Assembly: GCF_002532045.1 (NCBI RefSeq)
Contig: NZ_NWTG01000003.1
Coordinates: forward strand, 372,001-436,000
DNA length: 64,000 nucleotides
DNA from: Bradyrhizobium sp. C9
Lineage (GTDB): Bacteria; Pseudomonadota; Alphaproteobacteria; Rhizobiales; Xanthobacteraceae
Direction: 5' to 3'
Shown here piece by piece: positions 62,017-64,000 of this stretch (the first letter of the stretch is position 1; every line of letters starts with the position of its first letter). The notes below the pieces were generated by a model. The model saw only the letters and a list, made by a program, of their open reading frames with translations. It was not told where the DNA came from and searched no databases. The translations under genes and the position numbers were made by a program.

Positions 62017-62358
62017 ATGCATCCCGCCGCCAAGCTGCAATTTGCCCGCATCGCCGACGAGTTCGCGCGATGGCGCGCCATTGCCGAACCGGAACGGCCG
62101 CCGGCGCCGGCGTGGTGGTGGGGACCGGCATTCGAGATGCGCGATGCCGCTGAGCCGCTGCCCTCCGCCTTGTCGCGCCGGTTCCGCCTGCCCGACGGGG
62201 CGAGCTTTGCGGAGGCGTCGGCGGCGCTGCGCCAGACCCTGGCCGGCCAGGCGATCCCGTCCTGGCCCTATGATTTCTCGCGCGTGATCGCATCCACCGA
62301 TTCCGACGTCCGCGACCTGCCCGTGCAGCCGTCAGACGACAGCGCGTTTCCGCCCTAG
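62017..62358 (+). CDS. Small protein of unknown function
   Basis: A 113-residue protein starting MHPAAKLQFARIADEFARWR with no signal peptide. It is rich in Ala, Pro and Trp, with WPYDFSRVIASTDSDVRDL near the end. GGAAGAG precedes the ATG. The 3' end overlaps the convergent cyclic-di-GMP gene by 27 bases, so one of the two ends may be less firmly placed. No family recognised. Confidence 0.55.
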   Translation: MHPAAKLQFARIADEFARWRAIAEPERPPAPAWWWGPAFEMRDAAEPLPSALSRRFRLPDGASFAEASAALRQTLAGQAIPSWPYDFSRVIASTDSDVRDLPVQPSDDSAFPP

Positions 62359-64000
62359 ATCCGGCCCGGCGTCGCTGGTCGCCTCGTCGTCCAGCGACGG
62401 CTGCAACGGCGGCGACGTCAGCACCGGCGACGTCTTCAACAATTCGGCGAGATCGCGCGGCGGCAGCGGCCGGCTGAACAGGAACCCCTGCATCTCGTCA
62501 CAGGCATGGGCTCGCAGGAACTCCTGCTGCTCGGAGGTCTCGACGCCCTCGGCCACGATGGTCATGCCGAGCGCCTTGCCCATGCTGATGATCGCCTGCG
62601 CGATCGCGACGTCCTCGGAATCGTCAGGCAGGTCGCGCACGAAGGAGCGATCGATCTTGATGGTGTCGATCGGGAACTGCTTCATCAGCGACATCGACGA
62701 ATAGCCGGTGCCGAAATCGTCGATCGCGAGGCGAATGCCCCGGTGCTGGATCGCGTCGAGCACGCGGACCGCACGCGTCACGTTGCGCATCACCATGCTC
62801 TCGGTGACCTCGAGCTGCAGCAGCGCCGGCGACATGCCGCTCGCCGCCAGCGCCTCGTCGATGTCGTCGAGCAGGTTCGGATCGCCGAACTGCCGCGGCG
62901 AGAGGTTGACCGCCATCGTCACCGCCTTGAGGCCGCGGTGCTGCCACGCCATGTTCTGCGCGCAGGCTTCCTTCAGCACCCAGCGGCCGATCGGCACGAT
63001 CAGCCCGATCTCCTCGGCGAGCGGAATGAACTGCCCCGGCGAGACCTTGCCGAGCTCGGGATGGGTCCAGCGCAGCAACGCCTCGACGCCGCTGATCTGT
63101 CCGCTCGCCATGTCGACCTTGGGCTGATATTCGAGCGTGAACTGGTCGCGCTCCAGCGCGCGGCGCAGCGCGCTTTCCATCGTCAGGCGCTCGATCGACT
63201 GCGCCCTGACCTCGTTGGAGAAGAAGCGAAAACCGTTCTTGCCGTCCTCCTTGGCGAGATACATCGCCATGTCGGCATTCTTGGTGAGCGTCTGAACGTC
63301 GGAGCCGTCGGTCGGATAGGTCGCAATGCCGATCGAGGCCGTGGTGTGGCACTCGTGCCCGCTGAGCTGCATCGGCTGGCTGAGCGCGACCAGGAGATCG
63401 CCGGCGATGCGCTCGACGTCGTGACGTTCGGCGGTGTCATCCAGGATGACCACGAACTCGTCGCCGCCGAGCCGCGCCACCACGTCGCTCGCGCGCAACG
63501 ATCCGCGCAGCCGCTCGGCGATCGCCACCAGCAGCATGTCGCCGGCGTCGTGGCCGAGCGAATCGTTGATCACCTTGAAGCGGTCGAGATCGATGAACAG
63601 CACGGCGAGCTGCCGGCAATGGCGGTCCGCCGCCGAGATCGCGTGACGCAGCATCTCGTTGAAAGTCTCGCGGTTCGGCAGATTGGTCAGGCTGTCGTGC
63701 GAGGCAAGATATTCGATCCGCTCATCGGCCTTGTGCTTCTCGTCGGCACGGTCGAAGCTCTCGAGCGCGAACGCCAGATTGTCGGCGAGCCGCTGCAGCA
63801 GCTCGGCGAATTCCGGCGTGAACGTATCCTTCTCGATCGCGACGAAGATCATGACGCCGACGACCGATCCGTTGACGATCAGCGGAAACGAGGCACCGGA
63901 CTGCGTTCCATCGAGACGAGCGCGCTCATGGAAGGCCGCGGTCTCGGTATCCGCAAAATAGTCGTTGATGATGCAGGCTTTGCCGGACCGGAACGCCCTG
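62332..64000 (-). CDS. GAF-GGDEF-EAL cyclic-di-GMP protein, 5'-truncated by the window
   Basis: The reading frame is open to the window edge; the ATG at 63852 is probably internal, since the translation upstream (GASFPLIVNGSVVGVMIFVA) is GAF-like. The visible part has the end of a GAF domain, then a GGDEF domain with RLGGDEF and an I-site RASD five residues earlier (product inhibition), then an EAL domain with GVEALLRW and DDFGTGYSS. Both catalytic motif sets look complete, so it could both make and break cyclic di-GMP, which often controls exopolysaccharide. Signal for GAF unknown. Confidence 0.93.
   Translation of the reverse strand, partial: RAFRSGKACIINDYFADTETAAFHERARLDGTQSGASFPLIVNGSVVGVMIFVAIEKDTFTPEFAELLQRLADNLAFALESFDRADEKHKADERIEYLASHDSLTNLPNRETFNEMLRHAISAADRHCRQLAVLFIDLDRFKVINDSLGHDAGDMLLVAIAERLRGSLRASDVVARLGGDEFVVILDDTAERHDVERIAGDLLVALSQPMQLSGHECHTTASIGIATYPTDGSDVQTLTKNADMAMYLAKEDGKNGFRFFSNEVRAQSIERLTMESALRRALERDQFTLEYQPKVDMASGQISGVEALLRWTHPELGKVSPGQFIPLAEEIGLIVPIGRWVLKEACAQNMAWQHRGLKAVTMAVNLSPRQFGDPNLLDDIDEALAASGMSPALLQLEVTESMVMRNVTRAVRVLDAIQHRGIRLAIDDFGTGYSSMSLMKQFPIDTIKIDRSFVRDLPDDSEDVAIAQAIISMGKALGMTIVAEGVETSEQQEFLRAHACDEMQGFLFSRPLPPRDLAELLKTSPVLTSPPLQPSLDDEATSDAGPDLGRKRAVV

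Overview
The window is GC-rich, densely coded DNA from an alphaproteobacterium, most probably Bradyrhizobium or a close relative (inference). The basis is gene content and style: a CIRCE-controlled groES-groEL operon, glcD/glcE/glcF, a CheZ-type phosphatase, a 41-residue cysteine-free L36, many small exported proteins of unknown function, and short palindromic repeats of the kind scattered through rhizobial genomes. No rRNA, tRNA, CRISPR array, transposase or phage gene was seen. Both edges cut a gene: a ChbG/YdjC deacetylase on the left and a GAF-GGDEF-EAL protein on the right.

Bases 1-13,800 hold housekeeping and stress genes. They include an L,D-transpeptidase, cheZ, a lipoprotein and groESL (sigma-70-like promoter, CIRCE, and a structured repeat between the two genes). 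A MarR regulator is divergent from a monooxygenase-like gene across a perfect 18-bp palindrome. Small exported or unknown proteins, a thioesterase, an AdaA-like regulator and an acetyltransferase follow. Bases 13,800-31,400 are mostly transport and two-carbon/three-carbon oxidation: lactate permease, a BacA/SbmA-like ABC exporter, a TorF-type porin, a histone-H1-like protein, glycolate oxidase (glcF and glcE separated from glcD by two paralogous acyltransferases and a small exported protein), a cytochrome c and a PoxB-type enzyme. Bases 31,400-42,700 hold rpmJ, a small hydrolase/dehalogenase operon, a large protease-nuclease fusion, and a LysR regulator divergent from pirin and wrbA.

Bases 42,700-60,600 form one exopolysaccharide or capsule locus. 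It contains a CelD-like acetyltransferase, a JmjC-like oxygenase, glycosyltransferases, two polymerase/ligase candidates, a flippase, a methyltransferase, a polysaccharide deacetylase, a chain-length protein with a degenerate kinase domain, a radical SAM enzyme, and two exported glycoside hydrolases (GH26-like and GH5-like). Together these could build, modify, flip, polymerise and trim a surface glycan.

The most unusual gene is at 36517-38964 (minus strand). It joins a trypsin-like serine protease, a complete S1/P1-nuclease or phospholipase-C zinc site, and a lysine/arginine-rich tail. The nuclease Trp that must be N-terminal to bind zinc in known relatives is internal here, just after the protease domain. 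This suggests a self-activating zymogen.
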